DNA of 64,000 bases from Gaeumannomyces sp. JS-464 (taxonomy: Eukaryota; Ascomycota; Sordariomycetes; Magnaporthales; Magnaporthaceae), in NCBI GenBank assembly GCA_002197995.1, contig NGZR01000009.1, forward strand, positions 496,001-560,000, given 5' to 3'. Position numbers and translations under genes: made by a program. This document shows, in pieces, positions 31,824-44,334 of this stretch. Each line of letters begins with the position of its first letter. Position 1 is the first letter of the stretch. The notes below the pieces were generated by a model that worked only from the letters and a program-made list of their open reading frames with translations, was not told the origin of the DNA and made no database searches.

Positions 31824-34800
31824 TTATCGTCCAGCGATAGTGTAATAATTGGTAGCTTCGGCGAACGAAGCAAAAAGGAAAGGCTTTTGAAGTAGCCGTT
31901 TCCAATATCCGGGCCTGTCGGAAGCCGGGGAGGGGTCCGCTATAGGCCATTTATTTTCTGCCGTTTTAGCCAACCTGCAAAATACAGGGTGGGAAGGGGA
32001 TTTGTTTCTTCCGCAGCGGCACGGGTTATCGTCTTCGTGCTGGAACTTTCGGTGGTACCAGTCGAAATCCCCGTGACCGGTGCGTGCGGCTATTAGCCGT
32101 TGCAGTACCCTCCGGTGCAGCTGCAACGCTTCGGGCGTATGTTGTGGTGCCGGCGGGAGGCCTATAGCCTTATACCGATCCGGAAAGTTGTCCTTAAACC
32201 ATGCGTTCCGGGCGTCCCGGGCCGTTTTCCGGGCTAAAGCCTTTACTCCGGCCACCGTTGGTTTAAAATGTTGGGGTATTGGCAGGGCCGATCCCAACTT
32301 TGCTTCGGCGTTTGCCTTTTCGTTTCCGGGGATTCCCATATGGCCCGGGGACCAGCGTACGTATACCTGGTGTTTATCCATAAGGCAATGGATTTCTTTA
32401 AAGGCCCCTTGTGAACTATCAGGGGCCGTGCTTAAACAGCCGTTGGCCGCCGAGGTGTTATCGAGGCACAAGTGGAAAGTGCAATTGCGGAAGCTCCAAA
32501 CGGCTTTACGGAGGCCCATCCGGGCCCCTTCCGCCTCGCCGTCGAATACTTCCGCGGGATGCGCCAGCCGGCCGTGCCCGGAAAGTTTGCGTTGGCCGGC
32601 TTGGTATATTACCCAGCCGTATCCAACTGCTCCGTTCTCTGCTTTGGACCCGTCGCTATATATTATAACGTCGGGTGGGAGGGTGCAAAGCCACGCCGTA
32701 AATGCTTTAGCGGCTGCTTGCTTTTCTTGTATGGCCACCGTAAGCCCCGTATATTTATAAGGGAGGTAGGCCGGGCGGGTGCAAGCCGGAAGAAGTCCGG
32801 CCGTCCTTTGCAAAGGAGGTTGCAAGCCTGCCGGGTAAGCCTGCCCTAGGCCCTCGGGCGTTAAGGGCCGGCTTGGCCGCTGCGGCCAGGGGGTGTTCTT
32901 CCGGAACCGTATTTATACGGGCCGCAAAACGGAGGCGGGCTTGTTCCAAAAGCGCCTGGGCGCCTGGGATGCCGGATTCGTAATGCAATGCGTTTATCGG
33001 TGTGGTTTTCCAAGCTGGGACCACTGCCTTAAGGGACGCGGTTAAGGCTTTATCGACCCGATCGATTAAATGGCCTTGGCGGATAATTTGCTGTTGTGCC
33101 GGCTTGTACGGGTGTGGTTTAGTTTTACCCCTATACCATACCTCGGCCCCGTATAAAGCCGTAGGGATTATAACCGTTGTGACGGCTTTGTAAACCGAAT
33201 GTGCCGGTATCCCCCCTATCGAATTCGTAAGCCTTCGGAGGTGGTTGGCAACGCTTTGGGCTTTTGCAGCCCTGTTTTCCACGTGGGCTTTAAAATTAAG
33301 CCTTTGGTCGAAAAGGACCCCTAACCACCGTAAAGCTCCTGTAGCTTGTTGTATGGTAAGGCCCTCCGCCGTAACCGCTGGGGTTGTGGGATTTCTCCGT
33401 CTGGAAAAATGCATAAGCTCGCACTTCCCCGGGTCGAAAGCAACCTTATTAGCCCTGCCCCAACGTAGGATTTCCGTAACCGTAGCCCCTGCTTTACGGG
33501 AGCACTCCTCCGGAGTGCTACCCGTTACGCAAATGCCTATATCGTCCGCGTATCCGTACCTAATCGCTTTTGCTTTGGGTAGGATTTCGGCCATATAAAG
33601 CATAAATAGGACCGGTGACGCCGGTGACCCTTGGGGTAGCCCGCAGTCCGGGGAAAAAGGGGGTGCCGTGGCGTCCTCCAAACGCACTTTAACCACCCTG
33701 TTTCCTGCAAAAGATGATACCCATCGTACTAACGTTGGATCCCAGCCTTGGTTTAAAGCCTTTAAAGGAGCCTCCGGCGAAGTACGGCGTCGAAAGCCCC
33801 TTGTACATCCATGGTAACGAGGGCGGCCGTTTTATGCTTTTGGAAGGCCCGTTCCACCTCGTGGGCCACGCATGCCGTTAAATCGATGGCGGCCTTTTTC
33901 GGGGTAGCCCCGGCGTGTTGCGGGGCTATAAGCCCGTGTTGTAATGCGAGGGATGCCATCCGCGAAGCCACCAGCCGCTCCAGCCCTTTCCCTAAGCACG
34001 GGAGTAAAGCTATCGGGCGGTAGGATTTTGGGTCCGTTAAATCCGTTTTATTCGGCTTTTTCAGCATAACCACTTCCGCTGTGCGGAAAGGGGCTGGGTG
34101 GTGCCCGGCCCTAAGGCAAGCCTCGAAAAGGGCCCTAACGTATTCCCCTATTGCCGGCCACGCCGCTGTAAGTAGCTTAACCGTTAGGGAATCGACGCCC
34201 GGGGCCGTGTTTGCCGTGCCAACGGTGCACTTCCGGCATTCCTTAAAGGGACGTGGGGGTCCCACGGGAGTTGTGCGGTCCCTTGGGTAGCCCTTTGCTG
34301 TAACGGGTCCTCCTGTAAGTCGTCCTCCGCCGTAAACCTACGGAGGATCTTGCGGCCTAATGCTTCCGCTTTATCCCCTGGGGCTATTATAACCTCCCCG
34401 TTAATATTTAACGGGGGAAGCCGTATAGCGGGTGTAAGTTTATGCCACTTTACAGCACGGTATAGCGCTTTCGGGGAATCCATTTCCTCCAGCACGCTGG
34501 CCCAATGCTGTCTTTTAGCCGTCCGAACCGTTGCTTTTAAAGCACGGGCTTCGGCCGTAAAAGGCCCGCCGTTTCCCATAGCTTTTGCAAGGTCCCGTTG
34601 GGCGTTGGCGCACTTTTCGTTCCACCAGGGTTGGCCTTTTCTTTTGGCTTTAGGCCCCCGGCCGAAAGCCATTAACGCATTTTTAATAAGTTTGTTAATG
34701 CTTCGGCCGCTTTATCCAGGTGTTCCGCAGTGCCTGGGTTTGTAAGTGGTGGCAAGTTGCCGGCCCCCGTTGCTACCGCGTTTGCGAAAAACGGTAGTTT

Positions 34801-35480
34801 ATCGTCTGGTAGCGTAATACGCCGGCAGTCCGGAACGAAGTTATTGCGGTTAGGAATTTCGATCCGTATCGAGCGGTGGTCCGAATCGGTTGCTAGCGAA
34901 GGGTCGATTTCCGCTGTTGCTAAAGGGGCGTTGGAAAAGGTAAGATCCAAAACGCCCCCGTCGTTGTGCGTAGGTTGGCCTGGGTCGGTAAGTAGGAGGA
35001 GGTTATAGGTATTAGCCCATTGGGCTATATCCTGGCCCCTATTCCTATTACCCTTAACCGGATCCCACGCCGGGGACCCTGCGTTAAATCTCCAGCTATA
35101 ATGCATTTTGCCGTTGGGCGCCAACGTAGTAAAAGGTCCAACGAGGGTTCCGAAGGGTCCCCTGGAGGCCTATATACGTTAACGAAGGTGCACCTGGCGA
35201 CGGTAAGCCAAAGGATGTCCCGGGTGTTGCCTGCCGGCCGGTCCGCTACGGGCCGAAGCCCCGGGTCCTTCCGTACGTAAGTTATTACCCGAGGCCTGGT
35301 TTGGTGGTCGTGCCAGCTATTTACCGGAGTAAATAGCTCGTACGACGGGTGGGTGCAAAGCATAAGCTTCCCTTTCCACGCGCTAGGGGGCTCCTGCATT
35401 AGCACCACGTCGATATTTTGGCTCCAAATAGTTGGAGTAAAGTAGCCCCCGCCTCCCAGCTACGTCGAACGTTCGCTTGG
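31824..35480 (-). pseudogene. LINE copy A ORF2: endonuclease, reverse transcriptase, RNase H
   Basis: Minus-strand order: endonuclease (VLMQEPPSAWKGK, YELFTPVNSWHDHQTRPRVI, then ATDSDHRSIRIEI), RT (YRPIALLPCLGKGLERLVAS, MDVQGAFDAV with the first Asp, GLPQGSPASPVLFMLYMAE, YGYADDIGICVTG with catalytic ADD), RNase H (DVIIYSDGSK, LCLDNTSAANG, WSPGHMGIPGNEKAN) and a final CRCGRNKSPSHPVFC knuckle. It makes target-primed reverse transcription possible in intact relatives. Here the reading frame moves at least five times, near 35.1, 34.67, 34.2, 33.75 and 32.8 kb. The endonuclease break is one base missing between GGAGAT and TTAACGC. Confidence 0.85.
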
Positions 35481-35656
35481 GCGGCGGTTAAAGCACGGCG
35501 TTCGGGGCGAAGCCCCGGGCGCCGGGCCCTATTGCCATGCGTTTGTTGTATCCGGTTGGCTGCTGGCATACGTAAAAGCGGCGTTGGTGTATTGGGGGCT
35601 TTGGCCCTGAGGTTGTTGGCCGGCGGTACCGTCGGTTTCCTCCAGGGGGTTTCCGG

Positions 35657-37466
35657 TTATTTCGATAGCCCCTTCGGGCTCGGGGAGGTCCAGTTCCATA
35701 TCCGCCAGTACTTCGTATTGGTTGTTAAACTAACCCTAAGCCTTTTGGCAGGGTGCCTTCCCTTGCCGGCCGTACGGGCCGCGCCCTCGGGGGCCAGCGG
35801 ATTTGCCGGGCTTACCTCGGCAGCGTCGGCGGTGGCAGCAGCGGCAGGAACGGCGGCGGCGGCGGGGGTAACGGAAGCAGCGGCGTTACCGGTACCGGCC
35901 GCGGGATTGGCATTAGCGGTAACGGTTACAACGGAATTGTCCGTAGTAACCGCGGTTGCAGGAAGGGCGTTGGCGGTGGCGGCCGCGGCGGCCGCGGCGG
36001 TGGCGGCGGCAGCGGCGGCTTCCACCTCTTTTACCGCCGCCCGGTAGGCTTGTGCCCCTAATTTCCTAACCGCGCCTTTTTCCCCACGGGTTAAATGCTT
36101 TAGCACTCCGTTTACCCGTACAGGCTTTATAGGGCAGTTCGGGTGGTCGGCTGGGTACGGGCCCGAACAGTTTGCGCATTGCGGAAGGGCCGTGCACGGC
36201 GATGCGTGCCGGCCGTCGTTACTTTCCCGCACCGGAGGCACCTATCGGCCCGGGCACAGTTGCGAGCCACGTGAAAGCCGTGGCAGCCGGGGGTATGTTG
36301 CGTAACCGGCGGGTGTCGTTGTACGCGGCGTGAAAAAGACGTAATCCCCCAAAGCCTAAACCCGGTTACGCGCGTGTAAAAGGATATAATCCATAATATA
36401 CGCCCTTGGTAATTAGCGCCGGCCCCGGAGGGCTTAACGCTTACTGGCTTTAGCCCTGTTTGGGCTTCGACTTCCTCCCGGACCAGCTTTCCGATACCGG
36501 GACGCTTTGTCCGAGGCCGTTCGTTAAGGACGTGGGGCATCCGGAAATCACGTAGTTAAACCAGATTTCGGGCTTTTCGATCCTTTCGGCGTTATATAAA
36601 CGGCCTAATTCGGATCGATGCTGCAAAAGCCGGCTTTGGATATCCGCCGTTTTTGCTTTTAGCACGAACCCAGTAGGGGTTCGATAAGCTTCCGGGACGT
36701 CGGCTGTCGTAAACGGCAGGTCCCTGCTATCGGCAAGGGCTTTGCGAATACTAAAGCCCGTTTGTTGGTTGGCCCAAGCCTGTTTTTCCTCCGGGATTTA
36801 ACAAAAACCCGGAAATCGGCTTTGGGCCGGGCGGGAGGGCGGGGCTCCCGGGGTGCACGGTTTTTAAAGCCTGTGCGGGTTGCTGGGGCTGCTGGAGCCC
36901 TGTTCGGGCCGCCGCCGCGTAAGTGGTCGGGGGCGGGCGTTGCGGGTTAGGCGCGTAAGGTTCCGGGGCCCCGTAGGGGTTTTTTCCCTTTGGGCCGGCG
37001 TTGGCAGGCCGAAAAGGGCTTGTTTGGCGTATTCGATAAAACAATCCTTCCAGCCGTTGGCTTCGGGGATTGCCTCCAGTGGGAGGGAAGCGATGCCGGC
37101 GTCGATAGAGCGGGCGAGGGTTGTGCAAATTAAAGCCGTTTGCTGTTGCTTGCGGCTGTAACTCGCAACAATTTCCTCCGCGGCCGCCGCAGCCGACCCG
37201 AGGGGTGGGCGCGTAGGCCGGGGGTGGGAAGGGAGGGGAAAAGAAAGGAAAGGGGCACCTGTGCCGGTGCTGCCGTCGTGGGTGCCTTCCTGGCCCTGAA
37301 CGGGCCCTGTTGGGTGTTGCGAATTCCGCAACGGGGACGGCGTGGTCGGGTGCGCTGACGCGCGGGGGGGCCCGGGTGGCAGCGACGCGTTCCTCCGGGC
37401 CGTTGGGCCGACGAGGAGGGCGCGCGCCACCCTATTGGCCGAAGGGGGGGCTGTTGGCAACGGCAT
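35657..37466 (-). pseudogene. LINE copy A ORF1: nucleic-acid-binding protein with CCHC knuckles
   Basis: The minus strand carries a Pro-rich N-terminal region (36751-37466), a central RNA-binding-like region, then cysteine clusters HTPGCHGFHVARNCARADRC (about 36240-36300) and QCANCSGPYPADHPNCPIKP (about 36130-36180), each a CCHC-type knuckle. An Ala/Thr/Val-rich low-complexity tail follows (about 35850-36020, GCN/GTN codons). The protein coats the LINE RNA in this element class. Frame changes occur near 37.1, 36.6, 36.5 and 36.2 kb. On the plus strand the low-complexity tail gives Gly-rich shadow frames. Confidence 0.75.
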
Positions 37467-38099
37467 GTTGCCGTCGCCAGCGCCGTTGGCGGGCGTGGTT
37501 ATTGGTGTTGGGTCGCTAATTGGCGGGTGTTAAGGATTTGTATGCAATTTGGCAGTGTGCACTAACAGCGCAATGCCAAGAATTGGTGAATTCGAGAAAG
37601 GTCGAGAGTGAGTGAGTGAGTGAGTAGTATATTTAACGTCAGTAAGTCGGGATCTACCAGTCCCTGCCTCCCAAGGGGCATATGACGTGCTAGCGCTACC
37701 TAAGCTAAACATTAGGCTACATGTTGCTATCCGGCGGCTAGCAAATTAAACCCGAAGGCACACGAAGGTCGGGCCGCGTTCCGGCGCTCCTTGTTAGTGA
37801 GCGGGCAATCGGCGGTAGGGCGTATATATATACGCCAGGGCGTTGTAAAGCGCTGCGGGTGGTAGTAGTGCGTTCGGCCGGCGAGTATGCCGGTAAAGGG
37901 GTGGGGCCGGGTTTTAGGCTGGAAGGTCCTCGGACCCCCAGGGCCCGGCCGAAGTGCGGGGGACAACGAGCCTACTGTTAATCCTGGTGGTACAAAGGAA
38001 AAAGGTAAAAGGTGTAGGAGAACAAGGAAAAGGATGTATGCGGGCTTTTTAGGCCCTGTTGTTATCGTCCAGCGATAGTGTATAATTGGTAGCTTCGGC

Positions 38100-41000
38100 G
38101 AACGAAGCAAAAAGGAAAGGCTTTTAAAGTAGCCGTTTCCAATATCCGGGCCTGTCGGAAGCCGGGGAGGGTCCGCTATAGCCATTTATTTTCTGCCGTT
38201 TTAGCCAACCTGCAAAATACAGGTGGGAAGGGGATTTGTTTCTTCCGCAGCGGCACGGGTTATCGTCTTCGTGCTGGAACTTTCGGTGGTACCAGTCGAA
38301 ATCCCCGTAACCGGTGCGTGCGGCTATTAGCCGTTGCAGTACCTTCCGGTGCAGCTGCAACGCTTCGGGCGTATGTTGTGGTGCCGGCGGGAGGCCTATA
38401 GCCTTATACCGATCCGGAAAGTTGTTTAAACCATGCGTTCCGGGCGTCCCGGGCCGTTTTCCGGGCTAAAGCCTTTACTCCGGCCACCGTTGGTTTAAAA
38501 TGTTGGGGTATTGGCAGGGCCGATCCCAACTTTGCTTCGGCGTTTGCCTTTTCGTTTCCGGGGATTCCCATATGGCCCGGGGACCAGCGTACGTATACCT
38601 GGTGTTTATCCATAAGCAATGGATTTTTTAAAGGCCTTTGTAAACTATTAGGGGCCGTGCTTAAACAGCCGTTAGCCGCCGAGGTGTTATCGAGGCACAA
38701 GTGGAAAGTGCAATTGCGGAAGCTAAACGGCTTTACGGAGGCCCATTCGGGCCCCTTCCGCTTCGCCGTCGAATACTTCCGCCGGGATGCGCTAACCGGC
38801 CGTGCCCGGAAAGTTTGCGTTGGCCGGCTTGGTATATTACCCAGCCGTATCCAACTGCCCCGTTTTTTGCTTTGGACCCGTCGCTATATATTATAACGTC
38901 GGTAAGTGGGAGGGTGCGAAGCCACGTAAATGCTTTTGCGGCTGCGGCTTTTTTTATAGCCACCGTAAGCCCCGTATATTTATAAGGGAGGTAGGCCGGG
39001 CGGTGCAAGCCGGAAGGAGTCGGCCGTCCTTTGCAAGAGTCGCAAGCTTGCCGGGAAGCGCCCTGGGCCCTCGGGCGTTAAAGGCCGGCTTGGCCGCTGC
39101 GGCAGGGGGTTTTCCGGAACCGTATTTATACGGGCCGAAACGGAAGGCGGGCTTTTCCAAAAGCGCCTGGGCGCGGGGATGCCGGATTCGTAATGAAGCG
39201 TTTATCGGTGGTTTTCCAAGCGGACCACTGCCCGGAGGGACGCTTAAGGCTTTGTCGACCCGTTCGATTAAATGGCCTTGGCGGATAATTTGCTGTTGTG
39301 CGGCTTGTACGGGTGTGGTTTGGTTTTGCCCTTATACCACACTTCGGCCCCGTATAAAGCCGTAGGGATTATAACCGTTTGTAACGGCTTTATGTACCGA
39401 ATGTGCCGGTATCCCCCTATCGAATTCGTAAGCCTTCCGGAGGTGTTGGCAACGCTTTGGGCTTTTGCAGCCCTGTTATCGACGTGGGCTTTAAATTAAG
39501 CCTTTGGTCGAAAAAACCCCTAACCACCGTAAAGCTCTGTAGCTTGTTGTATGGTAAGGCTTCCGCCGTAACCGCTGGGGTTGTGGGGATTTTCCGCCTG
39601 GAAAAATGCATAAGCTCGCACTTCCCGGGTCGAAAGCAACCTTATTAGCCTTACCCCTAACGTAGGATTTCCGTACCGTACCCTTGCTTTACGGGAGCAC
39701 TCCTTCGGGTGCTACCCGTTACGCAAATGCCTATATCGTCCGCGTATCCGTACTTAACCGCTTTTGCTTTGGGTAGGATTTCGGCCATATAAAGCATAAA
39801 TAGGACCGGTAACGCCGGTAACCCTTAGGGTACCCGCAGTCCGGGGAAAAAAGGGGGTGCCGTGGCGTTTTCCAAACGCACTTTACCACCCTATTTCCTG
39901 CAAACGATAACCCATCGTACTAACGTTGGATCCCAGCCTTGGTTTAAAAGCCTTCCGTAAAGGAGCCTCCGGCGGAGTACGGCGTCGAAAGCCCCTTGTA
40001 CATCCATAGTAACGAGGGCGCCGTTTATGCTTTTGGAAGGCCCGTTCCACCTCGTGGGCTACGCATGCCGTTAAATCGATGGCGGCCTTTTTCGGGGTAG
40101 CCCCGGCGTGTTGCGGGGCTATAAGCCCGTATTGCAGCGAGGGAGCCATCGCGAGCTACCAAACGTTCCAACCCTTTCCTAAGCACGGGAGTAGCTATCG
40201 GGCGGTAGGATTTTGGGTCCGTTATATCCGTTTTCGGTTTTTTAGCATAACCACCTCCGCTGTGCGGAAAGGGGCCCGGTGGTGCCCGGCTTTAAGGCAG
40301 GCTTCGAAAAAGGCCTTAACGTATTCCCCTATTGCCGGCCAAGCCGCTGTAAGCAGTTTAACCGTTAAAGAGTCGACGCCCGGGGCCGTGTTTGCCGTGC
40401 CGACGGTGCACTTCCGGCATTCCTCCAGGGGACGTGGGGGCCCACGGGATTTGTGCGGTCCTTTAGTAGCCCTTTGCTGTAACGGGTCCTTTTGTAAGTC
40501 GTCCTCCGCCGTAAACCTACGGAGGATTTGCGACCTAATGCTTCCGCTTTATCCCCTGGGGCTATTATAACTCCCCGTCGATATTTAACGGGGGAAGCCG
40601 TATAGCGGGTGTAAGTTTATGCCATTTTACAGCACGGTATAGCGCTTTCGGGAATCCACTTCTTTAGCACGCTGGCCTAATGTGTTTTTAGCCGTCCGAA
40701 CCGTTGCTTTTAAAGCACGGGCTTCGGCCGTAAAAGGCCCGCCGTTTCCCATAGCTTTTGCGAGGTCCCGTTAGGCGTTGGCGCACTTTTCGTTCCACTA
40801 GGGTTGGCCTTTTCTTTTGGCTTTAGGCCCCCGGCCGAGGGCTATTAACGCATCTTTTAGCAGGTTTGTTAATGCCTCGGCCGCTTTATCCAAGTAATCC
40901 GTAGTGCTTGGATTTAAAAGTGGCGGTAGGCTGCCGGCCCCCGTTGCTACCGCGTTTGCGCGAAAATCGGTAGTTTATCGTTTGGTAGCGTAACACGCCG

Positions 41001-41650
41001 GCAGTCCGGAACGGAGTTATTAGGTTTAGGACCTCGATCCGTATCGAGCGGTGGTCCGAATCGGTTGCTAACGAAGGGTCGATTTCCGCTGTTGCCAAAG
41101 GGGCGTTGGAAAAGGTAATCCAAAACGCCCCTATCGTTATGCGTAGGTTGGCCTGGGTCGGTAAGTAGGAGGAGGTTATAAGTATTAGCCCATTGGGCTA
41201 TATCCTGGCCCCTATTCCTATTACCCTTAACCGGATCCCACGCCGGGGACCCTGCGTTAAAGTCCCAGCTATAATGCATTTTGCCGTTGGGCGCCAACGT
41301 AGTAAAAGGTCCAACGAGGGTTCCGAAGGGTCCCTTGGAGGCCTATATACGTTAACGAAAGTGCACCCGGCGACGGTAGCCAAAGGATGTCCCGGGTGCT
41401 GCCTGCCGGCCGGTCCGCTACGGGCTAAACCCCGGGTCCTTCCGTACGTAAGTTATTACCCGAGGCTGGTTTGGTGGTCGTGCCAGCTATTTACCGGAGT
41501 AAATAGCTCGTACGACGGGTGGGTGCAAAGCATAAGCTTCCTTTTCCACGCACTAGGGGGCTTTTGCATTAGCACCACGTCGATATTTTGGCTCCAAAAT
41601 AGTTGGAGTAAAGTAGCCCCCGCCTCCTAGCTACGTCGAACGTTCGCTTG
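38100..41650 (-). pseudogene. LINE copy B ORF2 remnant
   Basis: Same domain order as copy A: endonuclease (about 40.9-41.6 kb, with NDRGVLDYLF and ATDSDHRSIRIEV), RT (about 39.4-40.4 kb), RNase H (DVIIYSDGSKAKNGAVGYG near 38.9 kb; LDNTSAANGCLS near 38.7 kb; WSPGHMGIPGNEKAN near 38.6 kb) and the final CRCGRNKSPSH segment (about 38.25 kb). It is more fragmented than A, no frame exceeding about 120 codons. The endonuclease break here is two bases missing at GCTGG/GACTTT, a different lesion from that in A at the same codon. Confidence 0.8.
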
Positions 41651-41698
41651 GGCGGCGGTTAAGCACGGCGTTCGGGGCGAAGCCCCGGGCGCCGGGCC

Positions 41699-43700
41699 CT
41701 ATTGCCATGCGTTTGTTGTATCCGGTTGGCTGCTGGCATACGTAAAAGCGGCGTTAATATTGGGGGCTTTGGCCTTGGGGTTGTTGGCCAGCGGTACCGT
41801 CGGTTTCCTCCGGGGGTTTCCGGTTATTTCGATAGCCCTTTCGGGCTCGGGGAGGTCCAGTTCCATATCCGCCAGTACTTCGTATTGGTTGTTGGAACTA
41901 ACCCTAAGCCTTTTAGCAGGGTGCTTTTCTTTGCTGGCCGTACGGGTTACGCCTTCGGGGGCCGGCGAATTCGCCGGGCTTGCTACGGCAGCGGTTGCGG
42001 GGGCGGCGGCGGCGGCGGCGGGGGTAACGGGATAAGCGGCGTTACCGGTGTCGGCCGCGGAGCTAGCATCGGCGGTAGCGGCCGTGGTAACGGTAGCGTT
42101 AACGGTGGTAATGGTGGCTACGGTGGTAGCGGTAGCGGTCGTAAAGTCCGCCGTCGAATTCGCGGCTGGGGCGAAATTGCCCGTAGTAGTTGCGGTTGCG
42201 GAAAGGGTGTTAGCGGCGGTAGCGGCGGTGGCGGTAGCAACGGCGGCTTCCGCCGCCTTTGCCGCCGCCCGGTACGCTTGTGCGCCTAACCTCCTAACGG
42301 CCCCTTTTTCCTTATAAGTTAAGTGCTTTAGCATTTTGTTTACCCGTACGGGCCTTATGGGGCAGTTCGGGTGGTTGGCAGGTACGGGCCCGAGCAGTTC
42401 GCGCATTGCGGGGGGGCCGTACACGGTTGTACGTGCCGGTCGTCGTTTATTTTCCCGCACCGAAGGCACCTATCGGCCCGGCGCAATTGCGGGCCACGTG
42501 GAAGCCGTGGCAGCCAGGGTGTGCTGGGTAACCGGCGGGTGTCGTTGTACGCGGCGTGAGAAGGAAGTGATTCCCCAAAGCCTAAACCCGGCCACTTGCG
42601 TATAAAGGGATATAATCCACGATATACGCCCTTAGTGGTCGACGCCGGCCCCGGAAGGCTTAACGTTTACCGGTTTATGCCCTGTTTAGGCTTCCACTTC
42701 CTCCCGAACCAGTTTATCCGATACCGGGACGCATTAACCAAAGCCGTTGGTTAAGGAGGTAGGGCAGCCGGAAATTACGTAGTTGTACCAGATTTCGGGC
42801 TTTTCGATCCTTTCGGCGTTATATAAACGGCTAGTTCGGATCGGTGCTGCAAAAGCCGGCTTTGGATATCGGCCGTTTTTGCTTTTAACACGAACCCGGT
42901 AGGGGTTCGGTACGCCTCCGGGACGTCGGCCGTCGTAAACGGCAGGTCCCTACTGTCGGCAAAGGCTTTGCGAATGCTAAAGCCCGTTTGTTGGTTAGCC
43001 CAAGCCTGCCGTTTTTCCGGGATTTTAACGAACACCCGGAAGTCGGCTTTAAAGCTTGTTAATAGGCGGGGTGCCCGGGTAGTTTGGGGCGTACGGCCCC
43101 GAAAAGCTTATGCGGGTTGTTGGTGTTATTGGTAGCCCTCCCGGGCCACCGACGCGTAAATGGCCGGGGCGCGCGTTGCGGGGGCTCCGGGGCCCCGTAT
43201 AAGCTTTTTTCCTTTTCGGCCGGCGTAGGTAGGCCGAAAAGGGCTTGTTTAACGTAGTCGATAAAGCAATCTTTCCAGCCGTTAGCTTCGGGGATTGCTT
43301 CCGCCGGAAGGGAGGCAATGCCGGCGTCGATAGATCGGGCCAGCGTGGCGCAAATTAGGGCCGTTTGTTGTTGTTTGCGGCTATAGCTCGCAATAATTTC
43401 CTCCGCGGCCGCCGCGGCCGACCCGACAGGTGGGCGCGTACGCCGGCGTTGGGGGAGGGGGGGAGGGGCACCTATGCCGGTGCTGCCGTCGTGGGAGCCT
43501 TCCTGGCCCTAATCGGGCCCTGTTAGGTGTTGCTAATTCCGCAACGGGGACGGCGTAATCGGGTGCGCTAACGCGCGGGGGGGCCCGGGTGGCAGCGACG
43601 CGTTCCTCCGGGCCGTTGGGCCGACGAGGAGGGCGCGCGCCACCCTATTGGCCGAAGGGGGGGCTGTTGGCAACGGCATGTTGCCGTCGCCAGCGCCGTT
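41699..43700 (-). pseudogene. LINE copy B ORF1 remnant
   Basis: A 256-codon minus-strand frame (41699-42469) retains a knuckle segment (GPVPANHPNCPIRPVRVNKM), then KEKGAVRRLGAQAYRAA and an expanded Ala/Thr low-complexity tract, ending before ORF2. The N-terminal half lies at 42.77-43.3 kb in other frames (LLQHRSELAVY, PRSPRNARPGH). It matches copy A ORF1 in order. The Ala/Thr tract differs from copy A in length and composition, suggesting slippage within the GCN repeats. Confidence 0.7.
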
Positions 43701-43829
43701 GGCGGGCGTGGTTATTGGTGTTGGGTCGCTAATTGGCGGGTGTTAAGGATTTGTATGCAATTTGGCAGTGTGCACTAACAGCGCAATGCCAAGAATTGGT
43801 GAATTCGAGGAAGGTGCACGCGGCGCGGG

Positions 43830-44319
43830 GAGAAAAGTGGTGCAGTGCCTTAATGCACGGGCTATTCCGCGGCGCGTGCTTACGTGGATGCCTGCGGCGT
43901 GCGGTGGATTGTCCTGGACCGTCACACGTGTTACTGCTCGTACCTCCTTAGGTGTTTTACCTTAAAAGCAGAGGCTTGTTTGTAACAAGTTACCATATTC
44001 CACCACGGCCCACCATCCACGGGGTGTACCAAAAGTGCGAGCCAAAGCCGTGCTTACGCTTCCTGCTTCCCGTTACCCAAAGCCGTTTCCGGTAATAAGC
44101 CGACCACGTTTTGCCGTCGGGGCCCTTGGGGGATTGCCACGCCGGCGCAATGCCCCGGCCCACGCACAACTAACCAACCCCCGTAACGGCACTGCCTCCT
44201 CGCTACGGAACAGTCCCAAAAGAAGTAAAAGGGCGAAAGGGTGCCCTGTCGGTCCGGAAACCGTCGGGTGGTTTTCAGCCTAATTTCCCTTTTTTTTAAA
44301 CCGTTTGTTAAGCCTCCCG
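43830..44319. other. Unassigned GC-rich flank between LINE copies B and C
   Basis: About 0.5 kb of sequence that is not part of the LINE family. I see no convincing gene, and the open frames are short and uninformative. It is continuous with 46088 onward before insertion of copy C. Confidence 0.5.
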
Positions 44320-44334
44320 AGGGAAAGTGCCTGC

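Larger units (their letters stand above)
31363..37602 (-). mobile_element. Near full-length Tad1-like LINE, copy A
   Basis: 6.2-kb non-LTR retrotransposon read on the minus strand: 5' end near 37602, ORF1 (about 35.66-37.47 kb), ORF2 (about 31.82-35.48 kb), 3' UTR and a (TCAC)n/(ACTC)n tail at 31363-31385. A C-terminal RNase H and ORF1 knuckles point to the Tad1/I group. The left flank GCACGCGGCGCGGG (31349-31362) is repeated at 43816-43829 beyond copy B, so A and B share one target duplication. The last roughly 235 bp at the 5' end are identical to copy B as far as I can read. Confidence 0.85.
37603..43815 (-). mobile_element. Near full-length Tad1-like LINE, copy B
   Basis: Its 3' end abuts the 5' end of copy A: after CGAG, a plus-strand AGTGAGTGAGTGAGTGAG run leads into GTATATTTAACGTCAG. 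The 5' end is at about 43815 (GAGGAAGGT), followed by GCACGCGGCGCGGG (43816-43829). Compared with copy A it has many small losses, often one G or C from a GG or CC pair, especially in the coding part, while the 5' and 3' ends stay close to A. Confidence 0.85.

Noticed and set aside
35418..36061. Ala- and Gly-rich plus-strand frames
   Set aside because: Antisense to the GCN low-complexity tail of LINE ORF1; the same happens at 41702-42317.
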